Of a DNA stretch of 6,022 nt, positions 5,417 through 6,022 are shown one piece after another. Source of the DNA: Acidimicrobiia bacterium (GTDB lineage: Bacteria; Actinomycetota; Acidimicrobiia; Spongiisociales; SHLN01). Below the pieces are notes generated by a model. That model saw only the letters and a program-made list of their open reading frames with translations. It had not been told where the DNA came from and made no database searches. The stretch lies in contig JAUXJL010000139.1 in NCBI GenBank assembly GCA_030624805.1, positions 1-6,022 on the forward strand, in the 5' to 3' direction. The position numbers were made by a program, and so were the translations under genes. The number at the start of each line of letters is the position of its first letter. Within the stretch, counting starts at the first letter, position 1.

Positions 5417-5437
5417 GGAGATTGCTTCGCAAACTCC
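5417..5437 (+). terminator. Hairpin downstream of the second carbamoyltransferase
   Basis: GGAG (5417-5420) pairs with CTCC (5434-5437) and TTGC (5422-5425) with GCAA (5429-5432), leaving one A-A mismatch and a TTC loop. Together with the GC-rich repeat just upstream it probably marks the transcript end. No T-run follows, so it would be a non-canonical terminator. Confidence 0.4.
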
Positions 5438-5533
5438 ACGCCAACCACGATTGGGTTATGACCACTCTGCGTGACATTTAGTCGGAACGGGAGTACGTTG
5501 ATTCCCAGGAACGAAACCAACTCCGGGGTAAAC

Positions 5534-6022
5534 ATGGGAAAAGGCCGTACCAAGGTGGCCTTCGCACGACGAATCGGCGCGGTCATCACACTCATCATGG
5601 TGGTCGTTGCCGTGGTCGACCAGGCCCAGGCCTCCTCGGCCGCTCCCGATCTGGACCGGCAATTCTGGGTCGTGTCTGGCGACTCGACCGAGAACCAACA
5701 GATCTATTCTGTTCAATCCGCCATTGATGGCGACAGCGACACTTTCTGGCACACCACCTTCAGCCAGAGCCCCCACCCCCACTGGATGAGCATCGACCTC
5801 CTCCGCAACTCCGAAGTTGAGGGATTCCGTTACCAGGGCCGACCAGATGGCACGGGCGTGCCAAACGGCCGGGTCGGGGATTGGGCGTTCTACGTCAGCG
5901 AAACCCCTGCCGACTGGACAACGTTGACGCCCGTAGCTACCGGCACATTTCCGGACGATTCGCTGGAGCACGAAGTCACCTTCCCGGCCACCTACGGTCG
6001 CTACCTGACGTTTGTGGCTCTA
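5534..6022 (+). CDS. Secreted F5/8 type C (discoidin/CBM32-like) domain protein, 3' end off window
   Basis: A frame of 163 codons is open from the ATG at 5534 to the window edge. Residues 1-13 are basic (K3, R5, K7, R12, R13), 14-28 form a hydrophobic core (IGAVITLIMVVVAVV), and AQASSA near 31-36 offers a signal peptidase I site, so the protein is probably exported. About residues 45-163 look like an F5/8 type C or CBM32-type beta-sandwich: SAIDGDSDTFWHT (62-74), HWMSIDL (83-89), YQGRPDG (100-106), NGRVGDWAFYVS (111-122) and GTFPDD. Such domains usually bind sugars or surfaces and are attached to glycosidases or other extracellular modules, which here would lie beyond the edge. An upstream in-frame GTG at 5471 is possible but would bury the signal peptide, and the Shine-Dalgarno is weak. 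The gene is probably unrelated to the carbamoyl genes. Domain call is fairly sure; full function is unknown. Confidence 0.82.
   Translation, partial: MGKGRTKVAFARRIGAVITLIMVVVAVVDQAQASSAAPDLDRQFWVVSGDSTENQQIYSVQSAIDGDSDTFWHTTFSQSPHPHWMSIDLLRNSEVEGFRYQGRPDGTGVPNGRVGDWAFYVSETPADWTTLTPVATGTFPDDSLEHEVTFPATYGRYLTFVAL

Noticed and set aside
5451..5479. Promoter for the discoidin-domain gene (TTGGGT, then ACATTT after 17 bases)
   Set aside because: The -10 match is too poor to support a call.
5456..5971. Minus-strand open frame of 171 codons opposite the discoidin-domain gene
   Set aside because: The plus-strand frame has a signal peptide and domain pattern. The minus frame has neither.

Overview
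The window is high-GC bacterial DNA with tightly packed genes and short intergenic gaps. Overlapping stop/start codons and the protein character suggest an actinobacterium, perhaps of the Acidimicrobiia type. That placement is an impression from sequence style, not the result of a search.

Layout: positions 1-3310 are a leftward operon. In transcription order it holds an aspartate-carbamoyltransferase-like enzyme (3310 to 2360), a carbamate kinase (2356 to 1415) and a threonine-synthase-like PLP enzyme with a zinc-ribbon-type N-terminus (1418 to 156). After a hairpin and a gap of about 107 bases comes the first 16 codons of a further gene that leaves the window at position 1. A 173-base divergent control region (3311-3483) separates this operon from a rightward GntR/HutC-family regulator with a UTRA effector domain (3484-4212). 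After a 182-base structured gap comes a second carbamoyltransferase, of the 'knotted' N-acetylornithine/YgeW-like type (4395-5369). A GC-rich tandem repeat with hairpins follows it. The unrelated start of a secreted discoidin-domain (F5/8 type C, CBM32-like) protein then begins at 5534 and runs off the right edge.

How the genes may work together: two different transcarbamylases, a carbamate kinase and a fold-type II PLP lyase-like enzyme share one control region with a small-molecule-sensing repressor. Run in the catabolic direction, the transcarbamylases would phosphorolyse ureido compounds to amine plus carbamoyl phosphate. Carbamate kinase would then make ATP, CO2 and ammonia from the carbamoyl phosphate, and the PLP enzyme would eliminate or deaminate the released amino acid. 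This parallels the YgeW/YgeX/carbamate-kinase logic of anaerobic urate breakdown through 2,3-diureidopropionate and 2,3-diaminopropionate, but with different protein families and two transcarbamylases. No arginine deiminase, carbamoyl-phosphate synthase or pyrimidine genes are visible here, so neither the classical arginine deiminase pathway nor pyrimidine synthesis is supported. The ATCase-like enzyme has lost two residues that normally bind aspartate, and the second enzyme carries HPLP where ornithine-type enzymes carry HCLP. The true substrates are therefore the main open question in this window.
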